Below, piece by piece: positions 18,004-28,383 of a stretch of 64,000 nucleotides of DNA; the first letter of the stretch is position 1, and every line of letters starts with the position of its first letter. A program made the translations under genes and the position numbers. The stretch comes from Pontibacter pudoricolor (GTDB lineage Bacteria; Bacteroidota; Bacteroidia; Cytophagales; Hymenobacteraceae), in the NCBI RefSeq assembly GCF_010092985.1, contig NZ_CP048106.1, forward strand, positions 248,001 to 312,000, written 5' to 3'. Below the pieces are notes generated by a model that made no database searches, was not told the DNA's origin, and was given only the letters and a program-made list of their open reading frames with translations.

Positions 18004-18621
18004 ATGAGCCTGAACACCACTACCTGGAACCGCCTTCGGTACACTTTATACTTGCCCATCTACGACCTGATTGCCGACCGCATTTTCCGGAAGTACAGAA
18101 AGCGGTCTGTAGAGCTACTAAACGCAAAAGCTAACGATGCCATACTGCTTCTCGGTGCCGGCACCGGCCTTGATCTACCTTACCTTCAAAATTACACTAA
18201 TTTAACAGCCATTGACATTACGCCCGGTATGATCACCAAATTGCAGGAGCGAGCTGAAAAGTTAAGTATTCCAGTTGATGCCCGCGTGATGAATGGCCAG
18301 CAACTAACCTTTGCCGACAATAGTTTTGATGCCGTAATTGCACACCTGATACTGGCCGTTATACCAGACCCGATAGCTTGCATAAAAGAAGTGGAGCGTG
18401 TGCTGAGGCCTGGAGGTACAGTTATGGTTTTCGATAAGTTTTTGCCGGACGGGCAGAAGCCAACTATAGTTCGCCAGTTCTTTAACCAGATAGCCAGCAC
18501 CCTGTTCTCCGACATCAACCGCAGCATCGGAACTATAGTTAGCCACACTTCTCTAACTATAGAATTAAATGAGCCTGCTGCTTTGAATGGTACGTTCAGG
18601 TTGGTAAGGTTGCGGAAATAA
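18004..18621 (+). CDS. Class I SAM-dependent methyltransferase (UbiE-like)
   Basis: 205 residues with the SAM-binding motif I ILLLGAGTGLDLPYL near residue 47, motif II LTAIDITPGMI and motif IV NSFDAVIAHLILAVIPDP. This places it with UbiE/Coq5-type methyltransferases that act on quinones or lipids. The substrate is unproven. Two perfect AACTATAGTT copies (18462-18471 and 18531-18540) encode Thr-Ile-Val 20 codons apart. Confidence 0.82.
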   Translation: MSLNTTTWNRLRYTLYLPIYDLIADRIFRKYRKRSVELLNAKANDAILLLGAGTGLDLPYLQNYTNLTAIDITPGMITKLQERAEKLSIPVDARVMNGQQLTFADNSFDAVIAHLILAVIPDPIACIKEVERVLRPGGTVMVFDKFLPDGQKPTIVRQFFNQIASTLFSDINRSIGTIVSHTSLTIELNEPAALNGTFRLVRLRK

Positions 18622-18989
18622 CCCCACCCAATCCCTTCTCAAAGAATAGGGGAAGGAGCCAAATACATACCGCCAGTTTGAGCGTAGCGGTAACTGGTAG
18701 TTTAGCATGGTAGGCAGTTTGTAACTGCCGAAACTATAGTTTATATAAAAACTCCAGTTACAAACTGGCTTCATGTATAGCCACAAGTTGCAAACTTGCG
18801 GCATGTTGGGAAGTAGAGTATAGTTTTGGTATGGTGCAAGTGTATTTGCTCGTGTCAGTCTATAGTTAGGCCTCCGGTCCAGTCGGATTGCAAATCCGAC
18901 ATATAAGCAAGTCACGGATCACAGATCCGCGCCAGCAAAATGTGAGCAAATAAAAACCCCCTCCTGTTTTTAGGAGGGGAAGGGGGAGG
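18622..18989. repeat. Cluster of hairpins with three-base loops
   Basis: No gene. Five hairpins with a trinucleotide loop lie in about 217 bp: GGCAGTT-TGT-AACTGCC (18713-18729), CCAGTT-ACA-AACTGG (18754-18768), CAAGTT-GCA-AACTTG (18784-18798), TCGGATT-GCA-AATCCGA (18883-18899) and CGGATC-ACA-GATCCG (18915-18929). The last is flanked by AGTCAC and GCGCCAGCAA. C-rich and G-rich words lie at 18620-18660 and 18955-18991. The second of these, CCCCCTCCTG...AGGAGGGG, runs into the TlpA stop codon. REP-like elements are the best description. Confidence 0.8.
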
Positions 18990-20264
18990 TTACTTCTCAG
19001 CCAGCAACTGATCCATCGTCTTGTTAAAATCAGCTACCCAGTCTTCGTAGTATTTGCCGGTGCCGGGGCCTGAGAAGCCAGTATGTATCTTGCGTACTTT
19101 ACCATCGCGGCCAATGTAGATGGTGGTCGGGAAGGAAAGCACATGGTTAAGCGCGGGCAGGGCTTTGGCGGCTGCCTCTTTATCAGAGATGCCGGCTACT
19201 GCCAGGTCATAGTTTACGTTCATGCGGTCCTTCATTTTCTGCAGGCGCGGGGCAGCTTTTTCAAACTCCGGGCTGCGCTCAAAACCTAACCCAATGATCT
19301 CCAGGCCGCGGTCTTTGTTTTTGTCGTAGTAAGGCGCCAGGAATTTGGTCTCGTCCATGCAATTCGGGCACCACGAGCCAAGCAACTGCACGATCATCAC
19401 TTTGCCTTTGTATTTGTCGTCGCTCAACGAAATGTTTCCGCTACCGTCTATGTCCGGGAAAGTGAAGTCCAGCTTTTCGTAGCCCGGCTTTAAGAAAGTG
19501 AGTGTGTTGGCATCGGCAAGTGCAGCGTTGGCGTTGCGTTTGGCAGTCCAGGTTTCGGTATAGTTCATGCCCGAATAAAAATTGCCTTTCAGCGTGTTCT
19601 CATCTTCCGGAGTGGCTGTAAATAAGTAAGCGTGGTTGCCATCAAAAGTTGAAAGGTTAAGCTTATCGCCATCAACCTGTCCATCTAAATACCTATAGTC
19701 GCCGGTTTCGGTCAGGAAGGTGCCTGTTACTTTATTGTTGTCCTGCTCAAATACGCCTACTGCTTTGTAGCTATTACCGGTTGTGTCGGTAAATACTACT
19801 TCCCATTTTCCATCGTAATTATAGTTTGCAGCAGCCGGGCTGCCTTTAAAGCGGCTGGTATTGCCATGCTCCGCAGTAAAAGGCACCGAATAAGGATAAG
19901 AAAGGTCGTTGCGCACAAAGCGGCCTGCCATTTTACCGTCATCTACCTTCGCGATCAGGTCTGCATCAAAAATGTGAAGTCTTATTTTAACAGAATCGCC
20001 CATAGTTGTGATCTCGTCAACCAGGATGCGCTCTTCGCCATTTACCAGGTATAAAAGGGTGCTGTCGTTGCGGGTTTCGGCTTCCATAATAAACGGAATT
20101 TCCACACCGCCGGTATGTTGCAGGGCAACGCGCCAGGTACCGGGTTTTATAGTTTGGTTTTCAGCGTCCATTTTATTTTGATTACAGGATGTAAATCCTA
20201 CAGTTAGCAGCAAGGTAAATAACAAAATCAGCCTTGCAGAAGTATTAGAATAGGTACGTTTCAT
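18990..20264 (-). CDS. TlpA-family thiol-disulfide oxidoreductase lipoprotein
   Basis: 424 residues with a lipoprotein signal (LLTVGFTSC, Cys 27). An N-terminal beta-rich domain of about 240 residues is followed by a thioredoxin fold with the redox motif GSWCPNC (Cys 299 and 302). FPTTIYIGRDGKVRKIHTGF holds the cis-Pro and the closing strand. Such proteins reduce or exchange disulfides of periplasmic clients, for example in cytochrome c assembly; the client here is unknown. The fused N-terminal domain is typical of Bacteroidetes TlpA proteins. Confidence 0.87.
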   Translation of the reverse strand: MKRTYSNTSARLILLFTLLLTVGFTSCNQNKMDAENQTIKPGTWRVALQHTGGVEIPFIMEAETRNDSTLLYLVNGEERILVDEITTMGDSVKIRLHIFDADLIAKVDDGKMAGRFVRNDLSYPYSVPFTAEHGNTSRFKGSPAAANYNYDGKWEVVFTDTTGNSYKAVGVFEQDNNKVTGTFLTETGDYRYLDGQVDGDKLNLSTFDGNHAYLFTATPEDENTLKGNFYSGMNYTETWTAKRNANAALADANTLTFLKPGYEKLDFTFPDIDGSGNISLSDDKYKGKVMIVQLLGSWCPNCMDETKFLAPYYDKNKDRGLEIIGLGFERSPEFEKAAPRLQKMKDRMNVNYDLAVAGISDKEAAAKALPALNHVLSFPTTIYIGRDGKVRKIHTGFSGPGTGKYYEDWVADFNKTMDQLLAEK

Positions 20265-20357
20265 GGGGTAAAATTACGTCATCGGATCTGTAAAAGCCAA
20301 ACAAGAAACGCCCTGAACTTGTTTATAGTGTAAAGGTTATATTCGTGCAAGCTAATG

Positions 20358-20389
20358 TTGCTGAATAGCCTGCAGATTTCGTACATTTG
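20358..20389 (+). promoter_or_regulatory. Promoter of the aconitase gene
   Basis: TTG at 20358-20360 and TACATTTG at 20382-20389 are 21 bp apart. It overlaps the 5' extension of the open frame, which supports starting the protein at 20436 rather than 20355. Confidence 0.5.
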
Positions 20390-20435
20390 TGAACTTCGGA
20401 AAAGAAGCATTTTATACATTAACAATAGCAAAACT

Positions 20436-22715
20436 ATGGCATTTGATTTAGGAATGATCAAGGCAGTTTATGCCGGTATGGGTGAGCGGATTGCAGCTGC
20501 CCGTAATACAGTTGGCAGACCGCTGACTCTGACTGAAAAGATCCTGTATGCACACCTATATGAGGGCAAGGCGTCGCAGGCGTATGAGCGTGGAAAATCT
20601 TACGTGGATTTCGCTCCGGACAGAGTTGCGATGCAGGATGCCACGGCACAGATGGCCTTGCTTCAGTTCATGCAGGCTGGCAAGCCTACCGTTGCGGTTC
20701 CATCTACGGTACACTGCGATCACCTGATCCAGGCCCGCACAGGCGCAGATTCAGATCTGAAAGACGCTTACACAGAAAACAAAGAAGTTTACGATTTCCT
20801 TGCTTCGGTATCAAACAAATACGGCATCGGTTTCTGGAAGCCGGGTGCAGGTATCATTCACCAGGTAGTATTAGAGAACTATGCTTTCCCGGGTGGTATG
20901 ATGATCGGAACTGACTCACACACACCTAATGCTGGTGGTCTGGGTATGGTAGCGATCGGTGTTGGTGGTGCTGATGCCGTGGACGTAATGGCCGGTATGG
21001 CCTGGGAGCTTAAATTCCCGAAAGTAATTGGCGTAAAGCTGACAGGTAAACTGAACGGCTGGACATCTCCGAAAGACGTTATCCTGAAAGTGGCTGGTAT
21101 CCTTACTGTAAAAGGTGGTACGGGTGCTATCGTGGAATATTTCGGCGAAGGTGCTGAGAGTATGTCTTGTACTGGTAAAGGTACTATTTGTAACATGGGT
21201 GCTGAGATCGGTGCAACTACTTCGGTATTTGCTTACGACAACAGCATGCGTGCATACTTAAACTCAACAAACCGCGAAGAGATTGTTCAGATGGCTGATG
21301 AAGTAGCTGAGCACCTGCGCGCTGATGATGAGGTTTATGCTGATCCGGCTTCTTTCTATGATCAACTGATCGAGATCGACCTTTCAACGTTGGAGCCACA
21401 CGTAAACGGGCCATTCACGCCGGATGCGGCCTGGCCAATTTCTCAGTTCGCTGCTGTAGTTAAAGAGCACGGCTGGCCAGCTAAACTGGAAGTAGGTCTG
21501 ATCGGATCTTGCACCAACTCATCTTACGAAGACCTTACACGTGCTGCCTCTATCGCAAAGCAGGCGGTAACTAAAAACCTGGTAGCTCAGGCTGAGTTTA
21601 CCATCACGCCGGGTTCTGAAATGGTACGTTATACAACAGCCCGCGATGGCCTGTTAGATACATTTGCACAGATGGGTGGTGTTGTATTGGCAAACGCCTG
21701 CGGTCCGTGCATCGGCCAGTGGGCACGTCACACCGACGATCCAACCCGTAAGAACTCTATCATCACGTCGTTCAACCGTAACTTTGCGAAGCGTAACGAT
21801 GGTAACCCGAACACACACGCGTTTGTGGCTTCACCAGAGATCGTAACTGCTTTTGCCATTGCCGGCGACCTTACTTTTAACCCGCTTACAGATACCTTAA
21901 CCAACAAAGATGGCCAGCAGGTGAAACTGGATGAGCCAAAAGGTATTGAATTACCAATTAATGGTTTTGCTGTAGAAGATGCAGGTTATGTAGCGCCTGC
22001 GGAAGATGGCAGCACTGTTGAAGTGGCTGTTGATCCGAAGTCTGACCGTCTGCAGTTACTGGAAGGCTTTAAGCCATGGGAAGGCACTGATCTGAAAGGT
22101 CTGAAGCTTCTTATTAAAGCACAAGGTAAGTGTACTACTGACCATATCTCTATGGCTGGCCCATGGTTGAAATACCGTGGTCACCTGGACAACATCTCGA
22201 ACAACATGCTGATCGGTGCGATAAATGCATTTAACGGCGAGGCTAACAAGGTTTACAACGACATGACCCGTGGTTATGACTCGGTGCCTGCAACTGCCCG
22301 TACGTACAAAGCAGCTGGTATCGGTACTGTAGTGGTTGGTGATGAGAACTATGGCGAAGGTTCGTCTCGTGAGCACGCTGCCATGGAGCCGCGCTTCCTG
22401 GGTGTTCGTGCCGTAATCGTGAAGTCATTCGCACGTATCCACGAAACCAACCTGAAAAAGCAGGGTATGTTAGGTCTGACGTTTGTTAACAAAGCAGATT
22501 ACGACCTGATCGAGGAGAACGATACCATCGATATCCTGGGTCTGGAGAACTTTACGCCGGGTGTTCCATTAAAAGTAGTTTTAACACACAAAGATGGTTC
22601 TCAGGATGCGTTTATGGTTAACCATACGTACAACGAAGGACAGATCGAGTGGTTTAAAGCTGGTTCAGCACTTAACCTGATCCGTTTAAAAGAAAAGCAG
22701 AACGCTAACGCATAA
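20436..22715 (+). CDS. acn: Aconitate hydratase (mitochondrial-type)
   Basis: Interconverts citrate and isocitrate in the TCA cycle with a 4Fe-4S cluster. The three cluster ligands are present: [11 protein letters not shown], then [11 protein letters not shown] with two Cys. HDHLIQA-type and DSHTPNAGG motifs of the first domains are clear (the first reads [14 protein letters not shown] here), and the C-terminal swivel domain carries [14 protein letters not shown]. From the ATG at 20436 the protein has 759 residues, as in Bacteroidetes aconitases related to the mitochondrial enzyme. Upstream in-frame ATG 20355 would put the promoter inside the gene. Confidence 0.95.
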   Translation: MAFDLGMIKAVYAGMGERIAAARNTVGRPLTLTEKILYAHLYEGKASQAYERGKSYVDFAPDRVAMQDATAQMALLQFMQAGKPTVAVPSTVHCDHLIQARTGADSDLKDAYTENKEVYDFLASVSNKYGIGFWKPGAGIIHQVVLENYAFPGGMMIGTDSHTPNAGGLGMVAIGVGGADAVDVMAGMAWELKFPKVIGVKLTGKLNGWTSPKDVILKVAGILTVKGGTGAIVEYFGEGAESMSCTGKGTICNMGAEIGATTSVFAYDNSMRAYLNSTNREEIVQMADEVAEHLRADDEVYADPASFYDQLIEIDLSTLEPHVNGPFTPDAAWPISQFAAVVKEHGWPAKLEVGLIGSCTNSSYEDLTRAASIAKQAVTKNLVAQAEFTITPGSEMVRYTTARDGLLDTFAQMGGVVLANACGPCIGQWARHTDDPTRKNSIITSFNRNFAKRNDGNPNTHAFVASPEIVTAFAIAGDLTFNPLTDTLTNKDGQQVKLDEPKGIELPINGFAVEDAGYVAPAEDGSTVEVAVDPKSDRLQLLEGFKPWEGTDLKGLKLLIKAQGKCTTDHISMAGPWLKYRGHLDNISNNMLIGAINAFNGEANKVYNDMTRGYDSVPATARTYKAAGIGTVVVGDENYGEGSSREHAAMEPRFLGVRAVIVKSFARIHETNLKKQGMLGLTFVNKADYDLIEENDTIDILGLENFTPGVPLKVVLTHKDGSQDAFMVNHTYNEGQIEWFKAGSALNLIRLKEKQNANA

Positions 22716-22736
22716 GCTTAACTGCTAACTATAAAT

Positions 22737-22775
22737 AAAAGGCCCTGCCAATCGGTAGGGCCTTTTGGTTTTTAT
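22737..22775 (+). terminator. Terminator after aconitase
   Basis: AAAAGGCCCT/AGGGCCTTTT stem with a 10-base loop, then GGTTTTTATT. Confidence 0.85.
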
Positions 22776-23122
22776 TGGAAACTACAGTCACCACGCAAAA
22801 ATGCATAAACTGCTTTTTCGGACATCTGTGTTCGAAATTTGCCTGTTGCGGATGTCCACGTCCGCGTTAAATGTAAAGGGGACAAGGATGTCCCCGGCAG
22901 AGTGCTTTCGGACCTGGAAGTCCGAAAGAGCATGATTTCAGCTAGATAGAATGAGCCCTTGAGCCATTGTTGGTGTTTTCACCAGCAATTCAACTATACC
23001 GTTACTACTCTTTCAGATGAAAACACGCATCAAAAGCCTAACTATAAAGAGGTTAAGTTAAAAACAGAAAAAGCCTTACATATCTGTAAAGCCTTTCTTT
23101 TATAGTTTGCTATAGCTATAAC
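22776..23122. repeat. Intergenic hairpins with GGAC/GTCC arms
   Basis: No gene. Neighbouring palindromes at 22819-22834, 22848-22865 (GCGGA/TCCGC), 22878-22895 (GGGGACA-AGGA-TGTCCCC) and 22906-22927 (TTTCGGAC-CTGGAA-GTCCGAAA) share GGAC/GTCC cores with different extensions. REP-like. Confidence 0.7.
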
Positions 23123-26100
23123 TTATCGCATCAGCACGATCCGTTTAATAAAGCTGGTGTTTTTGTAGGTAACGTGCGCAATATATAAGCCATTAGGGAC
23201 ATCTGTAAAGTCGAATATCAATTCTTTCGTATTCTCGCTGGTAACAGGCAACTGAAACTTACGGCCAACCTGGTCACTGAACCACACTTCCGGAGCTGCA
23301 CCAGCGAGTGGATCTGCTGCCCAGTTTATGCGAACAAGACCTGTTGTCGGGTTCGGGAACACATCGGTAAGCTGGGCGTTCATTTCGGTCTTATCTTTCG
23401 AGAGCGGTTCCCTGACAAGGAAAGTTTTTGTTACACTGTCTTTGAGGCAACCGGCGGGGTCTGTTATCTGTAACGTTACCTGATAAGTACCGGGCGATGC
23501 AAACATATAGGTCGGGCTCTTTTCTGTAGCAGCTACACCTGTTCCAAAATTCCATTTCCAGTTAGCGCCGTTTGTGCTCTTATCCTCAAACGTAACAGGT
23601 GTATTGGCAAATAACACGACAGAGCCTGTTTCAAAATCTGCTTCCGGTTGCTGTGGTAACCTGATGTGGGCTGGTACAACTTCACTTTCGAACAGCGAGT
23701 CGGCGTTGGCTGCGTAAATTATAGTGTTCTGGCTCAAAGCGTCGATGGTAAAACTCGGGCCACTGCTAAGCAAAGTCTTTTTCTCCGGATCAGCATAAAA
23801 GTTATAGTTGGAGCCTCCTTCCGGAGCCCATGTAAAGGCACTTCCTTCACAGACCGTGTTTTCAATAGCCAATGGAGCGGGGCCACTTTTTATCTGCCTG
23901 TATTTTAGTTGTGCTGCATCGGCGTGCTGCTGCAGCGCCTCCAGGTTATCGCCGGAGAGTATGGCAAAGGTAATGGTATGGCTCTGGCCGGGTGCAATAA
24001 CAGGTATGAGCCCACCCACCACATGCGATACGTTATCGCCATTGCCGGTGCCATTGGCTTTGGTGCGGGTCACCCCACCGGATAGCATGGCATATTTTTC
24101 AGCATTTGTAAAGCCATCTTCCACAGCAATACTTCCGGCCGCGCCCATGTTGTTAATAGCATAATAGACAGGGGCATCAGGTGTAAGCAGTTTTATGCCA
24201 ACTACAGGAAACTGAGCGGCGGTGTTGTACACGTAACCCAGGTTTCTTTCCGCATCCCAGTCGGCGGCGTTCTGGTAGTATACGCCTACATCCCAGTCTG
24301 CGAAAATGGCAGCCGCTACATTTTTAAGCGTATCTGTTGTCGGGTTTCTGATCGTAAATTCCTGTATAACATAATCCAGATCCGGGGCTGTGTTCCAGGA
24401 AAGTGTTTTATGTTTTATTTCCACACCAACTGTACCGGTAGAAGGGTAGATATCGCGCATAAAACCATGTACTTCCTGTGTTGCGAGCGGTGCATCATAG
24501 TAAATGCGGGCCGGTTGTACCGGTATAAAGTCGCCGTCATTATTCCAGTTGGCATTGCGCAGGTTATCCGACACGCGCGTTGCCGAAGTGCCGATCATCA
24601 GGCCGCCTTCAAACAGCATGGTATTACTGCCCTTGTATTGCATGCCCGAGCCCTGGTTAAAATTAAGGCCATTGTAGCCAAGGTTCCCTTTGCTGTTAAC
24701 AGTAATGCGCACATTGTTGGCATCCAGCGTATGGAAATCAGGGTTTATAGTTAGCTCGAAGTATTGAAAGTCAGTATAGTTGCCATCTGTATAGTTTAAC
24801 CTGAAGGCTACGGTTGTATTAAGGGGCGTATCAGGAGCTATAGTTACCCGGAAAGGTTTCTGGCGGTTATCAGCTGTACCCATCGTGGTCATGCTTCCCA
24901 GGGGCAGTTCGGGGTTTGAAATGGAAATGTAAGGCGATGAAGTACTTAAGGTAACCAAAGGGTTGCTGACAGGGCTCAGAATATTCTGGAAAAATGCTTC
25001 AACAGAAACCGTGCTGCCAGATTGAGCAGAACGGTGGTGTTGCACAAATAAATCTGTGCACCTGATCGATTTTAAATTCTGTGCCGATAGTGCATTTTTT
25101 ATGTTAAGTCGCCCGGTGCCTATCATTCCGGCAAAAGGTTGGTTGGCAGTTAAGCTTGCTACATCATCTGTTGTTACGCGCAGGCGTTCCATTACCTGTT
25201 GTGCATTCAGTTCAGGAAATTGGGCGCGTACCAGGGCAGCAGCTCCTGCCACCATAGGCGAGGCAAAGGAGCTTCCCCAGTTGTAGGCATATGAGTTGTT
25301 GTTATTAACCGTAGTGGAATAAATATCAAAGCCGGGTGCCATGAGGTCCATATAGTGGCTCCAGGTATAATCCTTGTACTTATAGTCATTTTTATCAGAG
25401 CCACCCACCGACAGCACATTGTTATAGGAAGCCGGATATAAATTCAGCTGCTTTTTGGTATTACCGGCCGCTGATACTACAACAACATCTTTCACCAGCA
25501 CCACATAGTTTATAATATCCTGCTCATACTGCGAATAACCTTCACCGCCCCACGAGAGGTTTATGATCTTGCAACCCTTTGCTGCAGCGTAAACTATAGC
25601 CTCGTAGCCACCGCCGAACGTTCCGTCAGCATTGGATGAAAATACTTTTAAAGGCAGGAATTTGGTTTTATAACCTACCCCTGTGATACCTGTTGCATTG
25701 TCGGGGGAGGCGGCTGCCACGCCAGCCACACTCATCCCATGGCTTTTCCAGCGCGGAGATTCGCTGACATTGTTGTCGCGGTCTGCAAAGTCCCAGCCGG
25801 CATAGTTATCAACGTAACCATCGCCATCATTATCTATGCCATCTATCGGGTCTGCATAGTTATACTTTATGTTGTCTTTCAGGTCAAGGTGATCAATCCG
25901 AAAACCTGTATCTACAATACCGATAACAATATTGGTGTCGCCTTGTTGTACATTCCAGGCGCCATACGCTTTTATCAGTTTAAGGTGGTAGGCAGTGGCT
26001 TTGGTAGAATCGGAAAACGGATCGGAGGCCTGGTGGAATGGTTCGCGCAGGTAAAGCGGCTCTACATATGCTACCTGTCCGGTTGCCATCAAGGTGCGTT

Positions 26101-26437
26101 TTACTTCATCAAAGCTAAGCTCTGAACTATAAGTAGCCTGGTAGATCTGTGTTATATCAACTATAGATGCACGCCTGAGACTGGCTGAATTACCTGTATC
26201 CGGGAATTTCTGCTCAATATTTTTAGCGCTGATTTTAGCTAGTGCCGCCTGTAAGGAGTTGTCTGGTATGGCACGTCGTGTTTTGGTCTGGTCTGTGTTT
26301 AGTTTATACACCACTGTATGTGGTACGGTGCGGGAACCGTAACCAACCTGCTGTGCAAATATTGGAGCCGAAGCCAATAGAAGGAGGATGAACGCAATAC
26401 ATCCATGGCGGGTGGGCACCTTTAGGAGGGTAAACAT
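23123..26437 (-). CDS. Subtilisin-like (S8) protease with PKD and type IX sorting domain
   Basis: A secreted 1104-residue protease. The signal peptide ends near ASAPIFAQQ, followed by a propeptide to about residue 135. The catalytic triad is Asp 176 (GIVDTGF), His 233 (SHGMSVAGV) and Ser 390 (GSSFASPMVAGAA). A DxDGDG-type calcium loop follows the first motif. Later regions include beta-rich segments and a PKD domain (VTFEDKSTNGANWKWNFG, then GTYQVTLQITD). The C-terminus DVFPNPTTGLVRINW to KRIVLMR is a type IX secretion sorting domain, so export through the outer membrane is expected. Monocistronic. Confidence 0.92.
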   Translation of the reverse strand: MFTLLKVPTRHGCIAFILLLLASAPIFAQQVGYGSRTVPHTVVYKLNTDQTKTRRAIPDNSLQAALAKISAKNIEQKFPDTGNSASLRRASIVDITQIYQATYSSELSFDEVKRTLMATGQVAYVEPLYLREPFHQASDPFSDSTKATAYHLKLIKAYGAWNVQQGDTNIVIGIVDTGFRIDHLDLKDNIKYNYADPIDGIDNDGDGYVDNYAGWDFADRDNNVSESPRWKSHGMSVAGVAAASPDNATGITGVGYKTKFLPLKVFSSNADGTFGGGYEAIVYAAAKGCKIINLSWGGEGYSQYEQDIINYVVLVKDVVVVSAAGNTKKQLNLYPASYNNVLSVGGSDKNDYKYKDYTWSHYMDLMAPGFDIYSTTVNNNNSYAYNWGSSFASPMVAGAAALVRAQFPELNAQQVMERLRVTTDDVASLTANQPFAGMIGTGRLNIKNALSAQNLKSIRCTDLFVQHHRSAQSGSTVSVEAFFQNILSPVSNPLVTLSTSSPYISISNPELPLGSMTTMGTADNRQKPFRVTIAPDTPLNTTVAFRLNYTDGNYTDFQYFELTINPDFHTLDANNVRITVNSKGNLGYNGLNFNQGSGMQYKGSNTMLFEGGLMIGTSATRVSDNLRNANWNNDGDFIPVQPARIYYDAPLATQEVHGFMRDIYPSTGTVGVEIKHKTLSWNTAPDLDYVIQEFTIRNPTTDTLKNVAAAIFADWDVGVYYQNAADWDAERNLGYVYNTAAQFPVVGIKLLTPDAPVYYAINNMGAAGSIAVEDGFTNAEKYAMLSGGVTRTKANGTGNGDNVSHVVGGLIPVIAPGQSHTITFAILSGDNLEALQQHADAAQLKYRQIKSGPAPLAIENTVCEGSAFTWAPEGGSNYNFYADPEKKTLLSSGPSFTIDALSQNTIIYAANADSLFESEVVPAHIRLPQQPEADFETGSVVLFANTPVTFEDKSTNGANWKWNFGTGVAATEKSPTYMFASPGTYQVTLQITDPAGCLKDSVTKTFLVREPLSKDKTEMNAQLTDVFPNPTTGLVRINWAADPLAGAAPEVWFSDQVGRKFQLPVTSENTKELIFDFTDVPNGLYIAHVTYKNTSFIKRIVLMR

Positions 26438-26622
26438 TTATACCAAAAATTAAAATTTTAAGTTGATGATAAGAAGTGTAGCAGTCACCGTAATAAGTAC
26501 CTAAAAACACTTTTAAATATAAGGCGAATTACCCCAATAACACCCAAACCTTTCTGTTTTTTTACGTAACTTTCCAAGGTTGGATCATAACCAATCATTT
26601 TAAAAGCATAATTCTGAAAACT

Positions 26623-28296
26623 ATGGCTATTAACCTGGCAATCAAACACCAAACAACACTTGACACCGCTGTACGTGCCCTACACGAGCGAACTTTTTTT
26701 GCGCATTATCCTGAAAATCCGTCTCCGGAAGTTTATGGTGAGAATGCGGACAAAGAAGGCCGTGAAAAATATACATCCAGATTAAACAATAAGTTCGGGG
26801 AACTGCTACAGGAAAACCCGGAAAGCTGGGCAGGACAGGAAGATTCGCCTTACGAGCAGCAGCCATTAGGTATAAAATATCCTTTCTTTTCACCGGAAAC
26901 GCTAATTAACAGGGCCGAAGAAGCTTTTCATCAGTGGCGTAAAGTAAAGCCTGCTGACCGCGCTGCTATTTTAGTGGAATCGCTGGAGCGTATGAGAGAA
27001 CGCTTTTTTGAGATCGCTTATGCCACTATGCATACAACAGGCCAGGCATATATGATGTCGTTCCAGGCATCAGGCCCGCACGCTGCTGACCGTGCCCTGG
27101 AAGCTATCGCATCAGGTTACGAAGAGCAGACCCGTTTTCCGGAAAGCGCTGAATGGGAAAAGCCGATGGGTAAATATAACCTGAAACTGAACAAAAGCTG
27201 GAAAGCGGTACCGAAAGGCGTAGCACTGGTTATTGGCTGCTCTACTTTCCCGACCTGGAACACAGTGCCGGGCATGTATGCAAGCCTTGTTACAGGTAAC
27301 CCGGTAATCATAAAACCGCACCCGAAAGCAGTATTGCCAATTGCTATAGTTGTAGCCGAAGTACAGAAAGTATTAGCAGAGAACGGGCTGAACCCGAACA
27401 TCTGCCAGCTTGCCGTGGATGCCGATGACAGACTGATAACAAAAGAACTGGCTGAGAACCCGAAAGTAAAACTGATAGACTACACAGGCGGAACAGAATT
27501 TGGTAACTATATCGAAAGCCTGAAGGGGAAAACTGTATTCACTGAAAAAGCGGGCGTTAACTCTATCATCCTGGATTCTGTGGATGACCTGGATAAGGTA
27601 GCGCAGAACCTGGCGTTTTCGGTTAGCTTATACTCCGGACAGATGTGCACGGCTCCGCAGAACTTCTTTATCCCGGAAAAAGGTATTAAAGTAGGTGGCG
27701 AAACAGTGCCTTACGAAGAAGTTGTTCAGAAAATTGCTGATGCTGTAACCGGCCTGGTAAAAAACCCGAAAGCTGGTCCGCATATCCTGGGTGCCATACA
27801 AAACCCTGCCACTACAGAGCGTGTAAAATCCGCAGCAACTATAGGGGGCAACGCCGTACTTACAACCTGCGACTTCAGTAACCCGATGTTTGCCAATGCC
27901 CGTACCTGTTCGCCGGTTATTTACGAAGTAGAGGCCGCTAACAAGGAAAGCTACAGCCGCGAGCTGTTCGGACCAATCATACTGATCATCAAAACAAAAG
28001 ATACGGACCAGTCTATTGAGATTGCCAGCAACATGGCGCGTGAGCATGGTGCTATTTCGTGTGGCGCTTATACCACTGACCCGGTTGTGAAAGAGAAGAT
28101 AATGGATGAGATGAGCCTGGCAGGTACGCCGGTTAGCTTTAACCTGACAGGTGGTATTTTTGTAAACCAGAATGCCAGCTTCTCCGACTTCCACGTAACT
28201 GGTGGTAACCCGGCCGGTAACGCATCCTTTACAAACCCTGAGTTTGTGATCAAACGCTTTACCTGGGTTGGTTTCAGAGAGCCTGTAGTTGGTTAA
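26623..28296 (+). CDS. paaN: PaaN-type aldehyde dehydrogenase (phenylacetate pathway)
   Basis: 557 residues of the PaaN group of aldehyde dehydrogenases, which oxidise ring-opened phenylacetate intermediates. DYTGGTEFGNYI is the NAD-binding Gly region and GQMCTAPQNFFI carries the catalytic Cys at 342. There is no fused enoyl-CoA hydratase domain, in contrast to PaaZ. None of the other paa genes is in the window, so its use in phenylacetate breakdown cannot be confirmed; a different aldehyde is possible. The gene has its own terminator. Confidence 0.8.
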   Translation: MAINLAIKHQTTLDTAVRALHERTFFAHYPENPSPEVYGENADKEGREKYTSRLNNKFGELLQENPESWAGQEDSPYEQQPLGIKYPFFSPETLINRAEEAFHQWRKVKPADRAAILVESLERMRERFFEIAYATMHTTGQAYMMSFQASGPHAADRALEAIASGYEEQTRFPESAEWEKPMGKYNLKLNKSWKAVPKGVALVIGCSTFPTWNTVPGMYASLVTGNPVIIKPHPKAVLPIAIVVAEVQKVLAENGLNPNICQLAVDADDRLITKELAENPKVKLIDYTGGTEFGNYIESLKGKTVFTEKAGVNSIILDSVDDLDKVAQNLAFSVSLYSGQMCTAPQNFFIPEKGIKVGGETVPYEEVVQKIADAVTGLVKNPKAGPHILGAIQNPATTERVKSAATIGGNAVLTTCDFSNPMFANARTCSPVIYEVEAANKESYSRELFGPIILIIKTKDTDQSIEIASNMAREHGAISCGAYTTDPVVKEKIMDEMSLAGTPVSFNLTGGIFVNQNASFSDFHVTGGNPAGNASFTNPEFVIKRFTWVGFREPVVG

Positions 28297-28316
28297 GCAA
28301 CTATAAACTATAAAAT

Positions 28317-28353
28317 AAAAGCCCGGCTGCTGCAAAGTAGCCGGGCTTTTTGT
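28317..28353 (+). terminator. Terminator after paaN
   Basis: AAAAGCCCGGCT/AGCCGGGCTTTT stem followed by TTTGTTTT. Strong in the plus direction. Confidence 0.88.
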
Positions 28354-28383
28354 TTTCAGGTCGTTACAAACTATAGCTATAGT

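Noticed and set aside
20355..20435. N-terminal extension of aconitase
   Set aside because: It includes the promoter; the ATG at 20436 gives the usual N-terminus.
26623..28296. Full phenylacetate degradation cluster
   Set aside because: Only paaN is present; neighbours are unrelated.
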